From: Actinomycetota bacterium
GTDB taxonomy: Bacteria > Actinomycetota > UBA4738 > HRBIN12
Assembly (NCBI GenBank): GCA_035697485.1
Contig: DASSCU010000062.1
Span: forward strand, 1 to 61,273
Direction: 5' to 3'
Length of the DNA stretch: 61,273 nucleotides
The notes beneath the pieces were generated by a model. The model worked only from the letters and a program-made list of their open reading frames with translations, made no database searches and was not told the DNA's origin. Numbering within the stretch: the first letter of the stretch is position 1; each line of letters starts with the position of its first letter. The position numbers and the translations under genes were made by a program. Positions 7,098-15,749 of the stretch are shown in pieces.

Positions 7098-8228
7098 GTG
7101 AGGTTGGCGCTGGCGGAGATCAGACGGGCGAAGCTACGGTTCGGGCTGTTGATCGGCGCCGTCGCGCTGCTCGTCTTCCTGATCCTGTTCCAGCAGACGC
7201 TGGCGAGCGGGCTGCTCGGATCGTTCACCGACGGGCTCGCCAACCAATCGGCCGACGTGCTGGTCTTCAACGCCGACGCACGGGGAAGCGTCGAGGCCAG
7301 CGTGGTCACGCCGGAGCAGGTCCAGGAAGTCCGGGCCGTGCCGCAGGTGGAGCAGGCGGAACCGCTCGGCGAGTCCACCTTCACGGTCGACGCGGGCGAC
7401 GGCGTCCTGACCGACACCACGATCTTCGGGTACGTGCTCGAAGGCCCCGGGGGGCCGACGACGCTCGTCGAGGGGCGGCTTCCCGAGAGCGACGGCGAGG
7501 CCGTGGCGAGCGACGTCGACGCGTCGAAGGGCTACGACATCGGCGACACCGTGCGGGTCGTGCCGGGTGATGAGCAGATCCGCGTCGTGGGGCTCGCGAG
7601 CGACGCGCAGTTCAACGTGCAGCCCACCCTCTACACGACGTACGCGACCTGGGAGCGGCTCTCGCGGTCGGTGAACCCCGATGCCCCGGCGGTGCTGCCG
7701 ACGCTCGTGGCCGTGCATCCGGCGCCCGGCGCGGATCCCGAGGCCGCTGTCGCGGCGATCGACGGATCGGTCGAGGGCGTCGAGGCGGTGGCCACGCAGA
7801 CGGCGATCGACAACCTGCCCGGGGTGGAGTCGATCAGCCAGTCGTTCGCCGTGATCCTGTTGCTCGCGTTCATCGTGGTGGTGCTCGTCACGTGGGTGTT
7901 CTTCCTGATCCTCACGGTGCAGAAGACGCAGTCGCTCACCCTGCTCCGCGCGGTCGGTGCCAGCAGCCGTTACCTGCTCGCGAACATCGCCCTGCAGGTC
8001 ACGATCGTCACAGTCGCGGGCGTCGTCATCGCCTCACTGCTGTTGGTGCTCGCCACCAGAGGCGGGAGCGGCGGTCTCGAGGTCTCGGCGAGCCCCCGCC
8101 TGATCCTCACCACCGGCGCAGCGATCCTCGTGCTGGCCCTGATCTCTTCGGTCGCGTCGATGCGCCGCGTGGCGAAGCTCGATCCGTTCGGGGCGACGCA
8201 GCGCCAAGCGGGGGGTGGGCTCGCGTGA
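7098..8228 (+). CDS. ABC transporter permease, FtsX/MacB-like (first of pair)
   Basis: A 376-residue membrane protein. One transmembrane helix follows a short basic N-terminus (FGLLIGAVALLVFLILF), then a large extracytoplasmic MacB-type periplasmic-core-like domain (about residues 40-255), then three C-terminal helices typical of FtsX. LLRAVGASSRYLL is the coupling-helix segment that contacts the ATPase. The GTG at 7098 is preceded by GGAGGT with a 7-nt spacer; upstream in-frame starts lack a ribosome site. The stop overlaps the next GTG. This is a mechanotransmission-type exporter or lipoprotein/peptide mover rather than an importer, since no solute-binding protein is present. The substrate is unknown. 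Confidence 0.85.
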   Translation: MRLALAEIRRAKLRFGLLIGAVALLVFLILFQQTLASGLLGSFTDGLANQSADVLVFNADARGSVEASVVTPEQVQEVRAVPQVEQAEPLGESTFTVDAGDGVLTDTTIFGYVLEGPGGPTTLVEGRLPESDGEAVASDVDASKGYDIGDTVRVVPGDEQIRVVGLASDAQFNVQPTLYTTYATWERLSRSVNPDAPAVLPTLVAVHPAPGADPEAAVAAIDGSVEGVEAVATQTAIDNLPGVESISQSFAVILLLAFIVVVLVTWVFFLILTVQKTQSLTLLRAVGASSRYLLANIALQVTIVTVAGVVIASLLLVLATRGGSGGLEVSASPRLILTTGAAILVLALISSVASMRRVAKLDPFGATQRQAGGGLA

Positions 8229-9325
8229 AGACCGCCTGGAAGGAGCTGATCCGCCGGCCGTCGCGGTTCCTGTCGGCCTGCGGGGCGCTCACGTTGATCG
8301 TCGTGCTGATCCTGTTGCTCGGCGGCCTGCTCGACGGCCTCTACCTCGGATCGACCCGCGCCCTCGAGGCCCAGTCAGCCGACGTCTTCGTCTACAGCGA
8401 GGAGGCCAACGACTCGTTCTTCCGGTCGAGGCTCGACGAAACGATGCGCGCGGACGTCGCCGCCGTCGACGCGGTCGGGTCGGTGAGCGGTCTCAGCGTC
8501 GTGCAGCTGCCGGCGCGCGTGCCGGGGGTCGAGGAGCCGATCGACACGGCGGTGTTCGGCTACGAGGCGGCGAACACGGCGGTCCCCGATCCCCCCGCGA
8601 CGGGTGAGGCCTGGGTTGACCACTCGCTCGAGGACGACGGCGTGGAGGTCGGGCAGACCCTCGGCTTCGGTCCCGCGCGCATCCCCGTCGAGGTCGCCGG
8701 CTTCGTCGACGACACGACGTTCAACCTGCAGGCCGCGGTCTGGATGGATCCGACGACTTGGAACGAGGTCGTGCGCGCGAACGTGCCGGCGGCGACCCTG
8801 GCGCCGGGCTCGTCGCAAGCCCTGCTCGTGTCGTCGACGAACGGCTCGGAGCCGACCGCCACCGCCGCCTCGATCGAGCAGGAGGTCGAGGGCGTGACGG
8901 CTCTCACGAAGCAGGACGCGATCCTCGGGCTCCCCGGCGTGCGCGACCAGCGTTCGATCTTCACGGCGATCATCACGGTGACGTTCGTGGTGGCGGGGCT
9001 CGTGGTGGCGCTCTTCTTCGCGCTCCTCACGCTGGAGCGCGTCGGGCTGTTCGGCGTGCTGAAGGCGATCGGCTCGTCGTCTCGCACCCTCGCCGCCGGG
9101 TTGAGCCTGCAAGCCGTGCTGGTCGCCCTCGGCGCGTTCGTCGTTGGCGGCCTGATCACGCTCGGACTCGCGGCGATCATCCCCGACGCGATCCCGCTCG
9201 ACCTCGAGATCCGGCGTGCGGTGATCACCGTGCTCGGGCTCATCGTCACCGCGCTGATCGGCAGCGCGATCTCGTTCCGCCGGGTCGTGCGCATCGACCC
9301 CGCAACCGCCGTAGGAGGAAGCTGA
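8225..9325 (+). CDS. ABC transporter permease, FtsX/MacB-like (second of pair)
   Basis: A 366-residue paralogue of the preceding permease with the same plan: TM1 (ALTLIVVLILLLGGLL), an extracytoplasmic domain to about residue 240, then three helices, with VLKAIGSSSRTLAAG as the coupling segment. The GTG at 8225 overlaps the upstream TGA. The stop shares one base with the ATG of the ATPase gene. The two permeases probably form a heterodimer around an ATPase dimer. Their sequences are clearly different, so this is an old duplication, not a recent one. Confidence 0.85.
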   Translation: MKTAWKELIRRPSRFLSACGALTLIVVLILLLGGLLDGLYLGSTRALEAQSADVFVYSEEANDSFFRSRLDETMRADVAAVDAVGSVSGLSVVQLPARVPGVEEPIDTAVFGYEAANTAVPDPPATGEAWVDHSLEDDGVEVGQTLGFGPARIPVEVAGFVDDTTFNLQAAVWMDPTTWNEVVRANVPAATLAPGSSQALLVSSTNGSEPTATAASIEQEVEGVTALTKQDAILGLPGVRDQRSIFTAIITVTFVVAGLVVALFFALLTLERVGLFGVLKAIGSSSRTLAAGLSLQAVLVALGAFVVGGLITLGLAAIIPDAIPLDLEIRRAVITVLGLIVTALIGSAISFRRVVRIDPATAVGGS

Positions 9326-9996
9326 TGCCGGCACTGGAGCTGATGGACGTTCGCAAGACGTACGGATCGGGAGATACCGAGGTCGTCGCCCTGGACCACG
9401 CGAGCCTGAACGTTGGCGACGACGAGATGGTTGCGCTCGTCGGGCCGTCGGGCTCGGGCAAGACGACGCTGCTCTCGATCGCCGGAGGCCTGCTCGCCCC
9501 CACAGAGGGCGACGTTCGCGTCGGTCCGCACGAGATCAGCGGGTACGACCGCGGTCAGCTCACGAGGTTCCGTCGGGAGTTCGTCGGGTTCGTGTTCCAG
9601 GGAGCGAACCTCGTGCCGTTCCTCACGGCGAAGGAGAACCTGCTCGTGGTGGCCGATCTCGCGGGGAACACGGGGAAGCCGGCGGAGCGCCGCGCGCTGA
9701 ACCTGCTGGACGAGCTCGGGCTGGCGCACCGCGTGGGGAACCTGCCCGGGCAGCTCTCCGGCGGCGAGCGACAGCGCGTCGCGATCGGCCGGGCGCTGAT
9801 GAACGAACCGGAGCTCGTGCTGTTCGACGAGCCCACCAGCGCGCTCGACACGAAGCTCGGCGAGCAGGTGATGCAGCTGATCCGCGACGAGGTGAAGGGA
9901 CGGGGCACGGCCGCGATCGTGGTCACGCACGACACCCGTATGACCCACTACGCGGACCGCGTGGTCGAGATCAGCGACGGCCGGCTGGCAGCCTGA
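9325..9996 (+). CDS. ABC transporter ATP-binding protein, MacB/LolD class
   Basis: A 223-residue nucleotide-binding subunit. It has Walker A GPSGSGKTT near residue 38, a Q-loop in FVFQGANLVPFLTA, the signature LSGGERQR, Walker B ELVLFDEPTSALD and an H-loop in VVTHD. The length and the FQGANL Q-loop fit the MacB/LolD/FtsE class, which pairs with FtsX-like permeases. GGAGGAA precedes the ATG by 4 nt. It is the last gene of the exporter operon, and its stop lies 35 nt from the end of the convergent tag gene. Confidence 0.92.
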   Translation: MPALELMDVRKTYGSGDTEVVALDHASLNVGDDEMVALVGPSGSGKTTLLSIAGGLLAPTEGDVRVGPHEISGYDRGQLTRFRREFVGFVFQGANLVPFLTAKENLLVVADLAGNTGKPAERRALNLLDELGLAHRVGNLPGQLSGGERQRVAIGRALMNEPELVLFDEPTSALDTKLGEQVMQLIRDEVKGRGTAAIVVTHDTRMTHYADRVVEISDGRLAA

Positions 9997-10031
9997 GCGG
10001 TTCCGAGGTCGTCCGGTCCCGCTGGGATCGT

Positions 10032-10610
10032 CTATCGTCCGCCGAGCTGTCGATAGCGGAAGCACGCGACGAGGTGGTCGTTCACGAGGCCGCAGGCCTG
10101 CATGAACGCATAGCAGACCGTCGGGCCGACGAACCGGAAGCCTCGCCGCTTCAGTTCCTTCGACATCGTGCGGGAGGCGTCGGTCTCGGCCGGGATGTCG
10201 CCGAGCTCTCGCCACCGGTTCACGACCGGCACGCCGTCGACGAACGACCACAGGAGGGCGTCGAGCGAGCCGAGCTCGGCCTGCACATCGAGCACAGCGC
10301 GGGCGTTCCGCACCGTCGACTCGACCTTCAGCCGGTTCCGCACGATGCCGGGATCGGTCAGCAACGCCTCGACCTTCGAGGGGGAGTAGCGAGCGACGCG
10401 GGCGGGATCGAAGCCGCCGAACGCACGGCGGTACCCCTCACGCTTGTTGAGGATCGTGGACCAACTGAGCCCGGCCTGCGCTCCCTCGAGGATGAGCATC
10501 TCGAACAGGTGCACGTCGTCGTGGGTGGGCACGCCCCACTCCTCGTCGTGGTACGCGAGGGAGCGGGGTTGGTCGAGGGGGACCCACTCACACCGTGTCG
10601 GCTCCTTCAC
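10032..10610 (-). CDS. tag: DNA-3-methyladenine glycosylase I
   Basis: A 192-residue base-excision repair enzyme that removes 3-methyladenine from DNA. Family marks are RCEW near the N-terminus and YHDEEWG, which contribute zinc-binding Cys and His, then EGAQAGLSW and FVGPTVCYAFMQACGLVNDH near the end, with the C-terminal His and Cys zinc ligands. The start was set at the GTG at 10610 because TACGAT ends 7 nt before it, the leaderless pattern of this genome, and because the protein then begins just before RCEW as in other Tag proteins. A GTG at 10640 would add 10 residues and would lie upstream of that promoter. Confidence 0.9.
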   Translation of the reverse strand: MKEPTRCEWVPLDQPRSLAYHDEEWGVPTHDDVHLFEMLILEGAQAGLSWSTILNKREGYRRAFGGFDPARVARYSPSKVEALLTDPGIVRNRLKVESTVRNARAVLDVQAELGSLDALLWSFVDGVPVVNRWRELGDIPAETDASRTMSKELKRRGFRFVGPTVCYAFMQACGLVNDHLVACFRYRQLGGR

Positions 10611-10617
10611 GGGTGGG

Positions 10618-10623
10618 ATCGTA
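10618..10623 (-). promoter_or_regulatory. -10 hexamer of tag (leaderless)
   Basis: TACGAT on the minus strand ending 7 nt before the GTG at 10610. It follows the TAnnnT-plus-6/7-nt rule seen at many genes here and decides the tag start. Confidence 0.5.
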
Positions 10624-10649
10624 GCGACGGGCGCCGACACCGAGCGTGC

Positions 10650-10681
10650 CGAGGGGAGGCCGCGGGCACGGCCTCCCCTCG
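10650..10681 (-). terminator. Terminator hairpin downstream of the Gly/Asp-rich protein gene
   Basis: Perfect 13-bp stem, CGAGGGGAGGCCG (10650-10662) pairing with CGGCCTCCCCTCG (10669-10681), with a 6-nt loop. It lies 18 nt beyond the stop of the gene ending at 10700. No T-run is visible, as is common in G+C-rich actinobacteria. Confidence 0.65.
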
Positions 10682-10699
10682 AGGTGCGGGCGGGATGGA

Positions 10700-11212
10700 T
10701 CAGGTGTCGCCGCCGCCGTCGTCGGTGCCACCTCCGCCGCCACCGCCGCCACCGCCGTCGTCGGTGCCGCCTCCGCCACCGCCACCGCTCGCGACGTAGG
10801 TGTTGTCGCCGCCGCCGGTGCCGTCGTTGCCCGCGGTGTCGTCGCCGTCGATGCCGCCGCTGGTGCCGTCGTTGCCACGGGTGGCATCGCCGTCGCCCTG
10901 CCAGTTGCCGCTCCAGGCGCCGCCGCCGGTGCCGTCGTTGCCGGGGGTGTCGTCGCCGTCACCGCTCCAGGCGGCGTTCCAGGTGTTGTCGCCGCCGCCG
11001 GTGCCATCGTTGCCCGGCGTGTCGTCTCCGTCCCCGTCCCCGTCGTCGGGGCCGTCGTCGTCCGTGATCGAGTCCTCGACGCGGCGCACCGCATCGTCGT
11101 CGAGGGAGATCGGCGAGACGCCACTCGCGTCTCGATCCGGCGCGCTCACCAGCGTGACACCGGCGATCAGGACGACGATGCCGGCCGCGATTGCGATCTT
11201 CGTCCACATCAT
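10700..11212 (-). CDS. Membrane-anchored or secreted Gly/Asp/Thr-rich low-complexity protein
   Basis: A 170-residue protein of unknown function. Residues 4-24 form one hydrophobic segment (IAIAAGIVVLIAGVTLV), an anchor or uncleaved signal. The rest is an acidic tail with four or five imperfect repeats built on GNDGTGGG with D-G-D spacers and W/N-A-containing links, ending in glycine runs. AGGAGT lies 5 nt before the ATG pair at 11212/11209. The gene lies 92 nt downstream of a Ser/Thr kinase on the same strand and is followed by a strong hairpin. Its many threonines could be kinase targets. The even codon use and clear start suggest a real gene, but the tail resembles nothing I can name. Confidence 0.7.
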   Translation of the reverse strand: MMWTKIAIAAGIVVLIAGVTLVSAPDRDASGVSPISLDDDAVRRVEDSITDDDGPDDGDGDGDDTPGNDGTGGGDNTWNAAWSGDGDDTPGNDGTGGGAWSGNWQGDGDATRGNDGTSGGIDGDDTAGNDGTGGGDNTYVASGGGGGGGTDDGGGGGGGGGGTDDGGGDT

Positions 11213-11304
11213 CGATCACTCCTTCCACGGGCCGTCCGTCGGCCTCGTGATCCCAACGTAGCCACCGGTCGTGAGACCTCGATGAGGCGCCGGTGAGGCC
11301 TCTC

Positions 11305-12237
11305 TCACGTTCGTGCCTTCGGCTTCCAGGCCCGGACCCGGACCTTGCCGAGCACCGGCTGCGGAGGGATCGCCTCGGTCAGCGGGTCGAGCTCGTGCAC
11401 GATCTCGGCGGCCGTGGGCCGGTCCTGTGGGCGACGCGACATCGCCGCCGAGATCAGCGATGCCAGCGGGTCGGGCACGTCGCGAGGCAGGGGCTCCGGG
11501 TCGCGCTCCAGCTGTGGGAACCGCGCCGGGCCGCTCGCCGCATGGTTGCCGTCGGGGAACGGACGTCGCCCGGCGAGGGCCTCGTGCATCGTGACGCCCA
11601 CCCCCCACACGTCGGTGGCACGGCCCATCTCGCGGGCGAGCCCGGTGCCGCATTGCTCCGGCGCCATGTAGCGATCGGTGCCCACCGGAGACTCGGTCGC
11701 CCTCGCCCGTTCGATCGTGCGGGCCACGCTGAGGTCGATCAGCCGGGGTGGGGGCGCCATCATCACGTTCTTGGGTTTCACGTCGAGATGCACGATGCCC
11801 GTCGTGCCGAGGTAGTGGACCGCAGACGCCAGCTGCAGGATCAGGGGGATCGCCTGCTCGACACCGAGCCGTCCCTGTCTCCGGATCAGGGTCGAGAGCC
11901 GCGGCCCCTCCACCAGCTCCATCACGAGATGCGGGCGGTCTCCGTCGAGCACCGCGTCGAAGCAGCGCGGGAACGACGGGTGCGACAGGCGCCCGAGCGC
12001 CTCGGCCTCGGCCGCCAGGGCCCGCAGCGCTCGCTCGTCGCCGACCGACGCGGGCTGCAACATCTTCACGGCGACGATCCCCAGGATCGTGTCGTCCCAG
12101 GCCGCGTAGACGTCGTGCACGTTGCTGGACCCGAGCAGGCGCACCGCGGTGCGGCCCGGCGCGATCTGCTCGCTCTCGGCCAGGTTCGAGCCACGATCAC
12201 GGGCCGTCGGGGCGCGCTCGTCTCTCCGGATCGCCAT
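11305..12237 (-). CDS. Serine/threonine protein kinase (soluble, Hanks type, divergent motifs)
   Basis: A 310-residue protein made almost only of a kinase domain. AVKML supplies the ATP-anchoring lysine (about residue 58), HLDVKPKN is the catalytic loop (HRD changed to HLD), LIDLSVA replaces the DFG magnesium loop with DLS, and GTDRYMAPEQ is the activation/P+1 segment. The glycine-rich loop is degenerate (GSSNVHDVY). There is no transmembrane segment and there are no PASTA repeats, so it acts in the cytoplasm. The catalytic Lys and both Asp residues are present, so activity is plausible. CAGGCT lies 7 nt before the ATG, one base off the local -10 hexamer. It is divergent from the sensor kinase at 12338. 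Confidence 0.88.
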   Translation of the reverse strand: MAIRRDERAPTARDRGSNLAESEQIAPGRTAVRLLGSSNVHDVYAAWDDTILGIVAVKMLQPASVGDERALRALAAEAEALGRLSHPSFPRCFDAVLDGDRPHLVMELVEGPRLSTLIRRQGRLGVEQAIPLILQLASAVHYLGTTGIVHLDVKPKNVMMAPPPRLIDLSVARTIERARATESPVGTDRYMAPEQCGTGLAREMGRATDVWGVGVTMHEALAGRRPFPDGNHAASGPARFPQLERDPEPLPRDVPDPLASLISAAMSRRPQDRPTAAEIVHELDPLTEAIPPQPVLGKVRVRAWKPKART

Positions 12238-12337
12238 GTTCGCCAGCCTGCCCCTGCGCGGTGAGACCGACGTGAGCCGTGGATGAGAGTTCCCTCATGC
12301 ACGCGATCCGAGGGGCTTCGGGGACCGCCGCCGTGGA

Positions 12338-13888
12338 ATGATGTCTGGACCGCGCGGCCGTGAACGCGCGGCTCATCCGATGCAGACCGAGACCCCCTCT
12401 CCGAGCCTCGACGAGACGACGCCACCCGAGCCAGGGGCGCCCGCGAGCCCGGACGCGTCCCCTCGCCGCGTGTTCTGGGGCCTGCGCGCCCGCATCCTCT
12501 TCTGGTCGATCGCGAGCCTCGCCGTGGCGGTTGTCGCCGGCGTCCTCGTGGTGCGTCAGGCCTCGCTCGTCCAACTGGACAACCGCATCAACGACGCGCT
12601 CGTGCAGGAAGCCGACGAGCTGCGAAGCCTGAGCGGGGGTCGCGACCCACTCACGGGCGAGCGGTTCAACGACGACGTCCGGCGGATCTTCGAGGTCTTC
12701 CTCGACCGCAACGTCCCGAACCGGAACGAGACCTACCTGGCGTTCGTCGACGGACGGCTGATCGCGCGCCGCGAGGCCGTGGCCCGGTCCTACGGGCTCA
12801 CGGAGCAGGCGGATCTGATGGCTCGATGGGCCGGGCTCGAGACGTCGGATCGCGGTCGGATCGACACCGCGGCGGGCACGGTGGAGTACCTCGCCGTGCC
12901 GGTCGACGTCGCTGGCGATGTGCGCGGCGTCTTCGTGGTCGCGTACTTCCGCGATCTCGAGGCGGCCCAGGTGAGCAGCGCGGTGAACGGGGCGATCGAG
13001 GTCGGGCTGATCATCTTGCTGATCGGCTCGATTATCGCCTGGCGGATCGCCGAGAGCGTGCTGCGCCCGGTGCGTGCCGTGACGACGACCGCGAAGCGCA
13101 TCACGACCGGGGCCGACCTCACCCAGCGGCTTCCCGTGATGGGGCGCGACGAGCTCGCCGAGCTGTCCTCGACGTTCAACGACATGCTCGACGACCTGGA
13201 AGAAGCCTTCGAGGCGCAGCAGCGGTTCGTCGACGACGCCGGTCACGAGCTCCGCACGCCGATCACGGTGATCCGCGGACACCTCGACCTGATGGGCGAC
13301 GACCCCGAGGAGCGACGCGCGACCTTGGCGTTGATCGACGACGAGCTCGGACGGATGCATCGGATCGTGAACGATCTGCTGATCCTCGCGAAGGCGGAAC
13401 GGGCCGACTTCCTGCGACTCGGACCGGTCGACCTCGCGGAGCTCACCGAAGAGGTACACGCGAAGGCCGAGGCCCTCGGCGACCGCGACTGGCGGCTGGG
13501 CGGCGTGGCGCGAGGCATCGTGATCGCGGACCGACAGCGCCTGACGCAGGCGGTGATGCAGCTGGCCCAGAACGCCGTGCAGCACACGGTGCCCGGCGAC
13601 GCGATCGAGATCGGCTCGCGGGTGCTCGGCGGGGAGGCGGAGCTCTGGGTCCGCGACACGGGCGAGGGCATCGCCCCCGACGAGGTCGATCGCATCTTCG
13701 ATCGGTTCGCGCGTGGCGGCCGCAGGCGGGCCTCCGACGGCGCCGGTCTCGGGCTGTCGATCGTGCGGGCGATCGCCGAGGCCCACCACGGGCGCGTCGG
13801 GGTCGAGAGCGAGCCCGGGCGGGGGAGCCGGTTCGCGATCGTCGTGCCCGTCGACCAGCCGCCGGGCGCGCCGGAGGCCGTCCCATGA
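12338..13888 (+). CDS. Sensor histidine kinase
   Basis: A 516-residue membrane sensor. A Pro/Ser-rich cytoplasmic N-terminus is followed by TM1 (ILFWSIASLAVAVVAGVLVV), an extracytoplasmic domain of about 150 residues, TM2 (VGLIILLIGSIIAW), a HAMP linker, a HisKA domain with DAGHELRTPITVI (phospho-acceptor H303) and an HATPase domain with N box QNAVQH, G1 DTGEGIAP and G2 GAGLGLSIV. The start is uncertain: ATG 12338 is used, but ATG 12380 would serve equally well and neither has a clear ribosome site. The stop overlaps the response-regulator ATG. The signal sensed is unknown. Confidence 0.9.
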   Translation: MMSGPRGRERAAHPMQTETPSPSLDETTPPEPGAPASPDASPRRVFWGLRARILFWSIASLAVAVVAGVLVVRQASLVQLDNRINDALVQEADELRSLSGGRDPLTGERFNDDVRRIFEVFLDRNVPNRNETYLAFVDGRLIARREAVARSYGLTEQADLMARWAGLETSDRGRIDTAAGTVEYLAVPVDVAGDVRGVFVVAYFRDLEAAQVSSAVNGAIEVGLIILLIGSIIAWRIAESVLRPVRAVTTTAKRITTGADLTQRLPVMGRDELAELSSTFNDMLDDLEEAFEAQQRFVDDAGHELRTPITVIRGHLDLMGDDPEERRATLALIDDELGRMHRIVNDLLILAKAERADFLRLGPVDLAELTEEVHAKAEALGDRDWRLGGVARGIVIADRQRLTQAVMQLAQNAVQHTVPGDAIEIGSRVLGGEAELWVRDTGEGIAPDEVDRIFDRFARGGRRRASDGAGLGLSIVRAIAEAHHGRVGVESEPGRGSRFAIVVPVDQPPGAPEAVP

Positions 13889-14544
13889 GCCACCTCCTGA
13901 TCGTGGAGGACGAGGAGCGGATCGCGTCGTTCCTCGACAAAGGGCTGCGCGCCAACGGCTTCACGACCGTCGTCGCCCCGACGGGGGAACAGGCGCTGGC
14001 GCAGCTGCGCACGGACCGCTTCGACCTGGTGATCCTCGACATCGGCCTGCCGGGCATCGGCGGCTATGAGGTGCTCCGCGATCTGCGATCCCGGGACCCG
14101 GGCATCCAGGTCGTCATGCTCACCGCCCGCGACGAGGTCGACGACACGGTGCACGGGCTCGAGGGAGGGGCCGACGACTACGTCACGAAGCCGTTCCGCT
14201 TCGAGGAGCTGCTCGCGCGCATCCGTGCCCGGCTGCGGAGCGAGCGCGCGACCACCTCGACCACGATCGAGGCCGGCGACTGCGTGTTGGACCTGCGCAC
14301 CCGGCGGTTGCGGGTCGACGGCACGGAGGTCGAGCTCACCGCGCGGGAGTTCACCCTCGCCGAGACGTTCTTCAGCCATCCCGGACAGGTGATGAGCCGC
14401 GAACAACTGCTGAGCCGCGTCTGGGGGTTCGACTACGACCCGGGTTCGAACGTGGTCGACGTCTACGTGGGCTACCTGCGGAAGAAGCTCGGCAACGATC
14501 GCATCGCGACGGTGCGCGGCATGGGCTACCGCTTCGACCCCTAG
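13885..14544 (+). CDS. OmpR-family response regulator
   Basis: A 219-residue DNA-binding regulator and the partner of the upstream kinase. The receiver domain has the acidic pocket VEDEE, phospho-acceptor D52 in VILDIGLPGIGG, a Thr in MLTARDE and K in TKPF. The C-terminal winged helix ends with VDVYVGYLRKKLG and VRGMGYRF. The ATG overlaps the kinase TGA by 4 nt. Kinase before regulator is the less common order, but the coupling is clear. The last 4 nt overlap the end of the convergent aminotransferase gene. Confidence 0.93.
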   Translation: MSHLLIVEDEERIASFLDKGLRANGFTTVVAPTGEQALAQLRTDRFDLVILDIGLPGIGGYEVLRDLRSRDPGIQVVMLTARDEVDDTVHGLEGGADDYVTKPFRFEELLARIRARLRSERATTSTTIEAGDCVLDLRTRRLRVDGTEVELTAREFTLAETFFSHPGQVMSREQLLSRVWGFDYDPGSNVVDVYVGYLRKKLGNDRIATVRGMGYRFDP

Positions 14545-15674
14545 CCCGCGCCCGCTGAGACCTCGGCCAGCACGTCGTCGGCGAGCGAGAGTCCCTTCAG
14601 CGTGTGCTCGATGTCGTAGCCGAAGCCGAACCGCAGGCCCTTCTTCAGGCCGAACATGTCGCCGGGCACGAGCAGCACGCTTCGCTCGGTCCGGATGCGC
14701 TCGGCGAGCGCGAAGCTCTTGATGGGCAGGTCGTACTTCGCGTACGCGATCGCCCCCGCGTCGGGGCGGTCCCAGGTGAAGACGTCGTCGTGGGTCCGGA
14801 GCCACCCCTCGAGCCGGGGGTAGTTGGCGCGCACGATCCCGCGGGTGCGGCCGAGGATCGCTTCGCGCACGTCGGGCAGCATCGCGAACGCGGCGAGCCG
14901 ATCGCTCACCGCCGAGGGGGTGAGGGTCGTGTAGTCGTGGCGCTCCCAGATGCGGGCGATCATCTTTGGGGGCGCGATCGCCCAGCCGACCCGCAGCCCC
15001 GGCATCGCGAACGCCTTCGAGAGCCCGCTCGTGACGACCACCTTGTCGTAACGCCCGAAGAAGGTGGGCGAGGCGACGTCGGCCTCGAGCTCGGCGCCTC
15101 GGTAGATCTCGTCGGCGACGATCCAGGCGCCGACCCGGTCGGCGGCCCTCACGATCTCGTCCATCTCGGTCTCGGTGAGCACGTGCCCGGTCGGGTTGTT
15201 CGGGTTGCAGACCATCACGGCCTTGGTCCGTTTCGTGACCGCGTCGTGCAGTTGATCGACGTCGAGCTGCCACCCGTTCTCTCCGAGGCGCAGACGAACG
15301 CGGTCGCTCGCGCGCCCGAACACCGATCCGAGCCCCCATCCCTGCATGTAGTTCGGCACCATGAACGCGAGGCGATCGCCAGGTTCCAGTAACGCCCAGA
15401 GCGTGAGGAAGTTCGCCTCGGACCCGCCGTTGACCATCGTCACGTTCTCGGCGGTCGCCCCCGGGTACCAGGCGGCGACGTTCGCGCGCGTCTCCTCGGA
15501 CCCCTCGGAGAGCGGGTAGCCGAGGGCCGTCGCGAGGAACGCCTCGGCGTCCGCCACCGGTCCGAGCAGCTCGCGGATCGTCATGGGGAGCACGCCCGAC
15601 TCCGACAGGTCGTAGTCGACCTCGTGCCAGTGCAGGGACTGGTACCGCTCCATGCGGAACTGCTCGATCGTCAT
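14541..15674 (-). CDS. PLP-dependent aminotransferase, class I/II
   Basis: A 377-residue fold-type I enzyme. NPNNPTG, VADEIYRGAE and VVTSGLSKAFAMPGLRVGW (with the Schiff-base lysine in SLSK-like GLSK) are present, as is a late arginine in LRFGFGYD for substrate carboxylate binding. The ATG at 15674 was chosen by alignment of MTIEQFRMERYQS with family N-termini; AAAGG lies 8 nt upstream. It is divergent from an ornithine-cyclodeaminase-like gene with 75 nt between. The exact amino acid used is not evident; the sequence resembles the broad aspartate/aromatic or MalY-like groups. Confidence 0.85.
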   Translation of the reverse strand: MTIEQFRMERYQSLHWHEVDYDLSESGVLPMTIRELLGPVADAEAFLATALGYPLSEGSEETRANVAAWYPGATAENVTMVNGGSEANFLTLWALLEPGDRLAFMVPNYMQGWGLGSVFGRASDRVRLRLGENGWQLDVDQLHDAVTKRTKAVMVCNPNNPTGHVLTETEMDEIVRAADRVGAWIVADEIYRGAELEADVASPTFFGRYDKVVVTSGLSKAFAMPGLRVGWAIAPPKMIARIWERHDYTTLTPSAVSDRLAAFAMLPDVREAILGRTRGIVRANYPRLEGWLRTHDDVFTWDRPDAGAIAYAKYDLPIKSFALAERIRTERSVLLVPGDMFGLKKGLRFGFGYDIEHTLKGLSLADDVLAEVSAGAG

Positions 15675-15736
15675 GGGTGAGCCTTTCGTCGGGGTCGCCC
15701 CGCGACCGTAGCACCAGGGGGCTGTGCGCCGCCGGG

Positions 15737-15742
15737 TAGGCT
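15737..15742 (+). promoter_or_regulatory. -10 hexamer of the cyclodeaminase-like gene (leaderless)
   Basis: TAGGCT ending 7 nt before the GTG at 15750. There is no ribosome site in the 7 nt, so a leaderless transcript is likely. Confidence 0.55.
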
Positions 15743-15749
15743 GCCGACC

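Noticed and set aside
10700-11212. GC-rich repeat region as a noncoding satellite
   Set aside because: A good ribosome site, ATG, membrane segment and following terminator argue for a protein gene.
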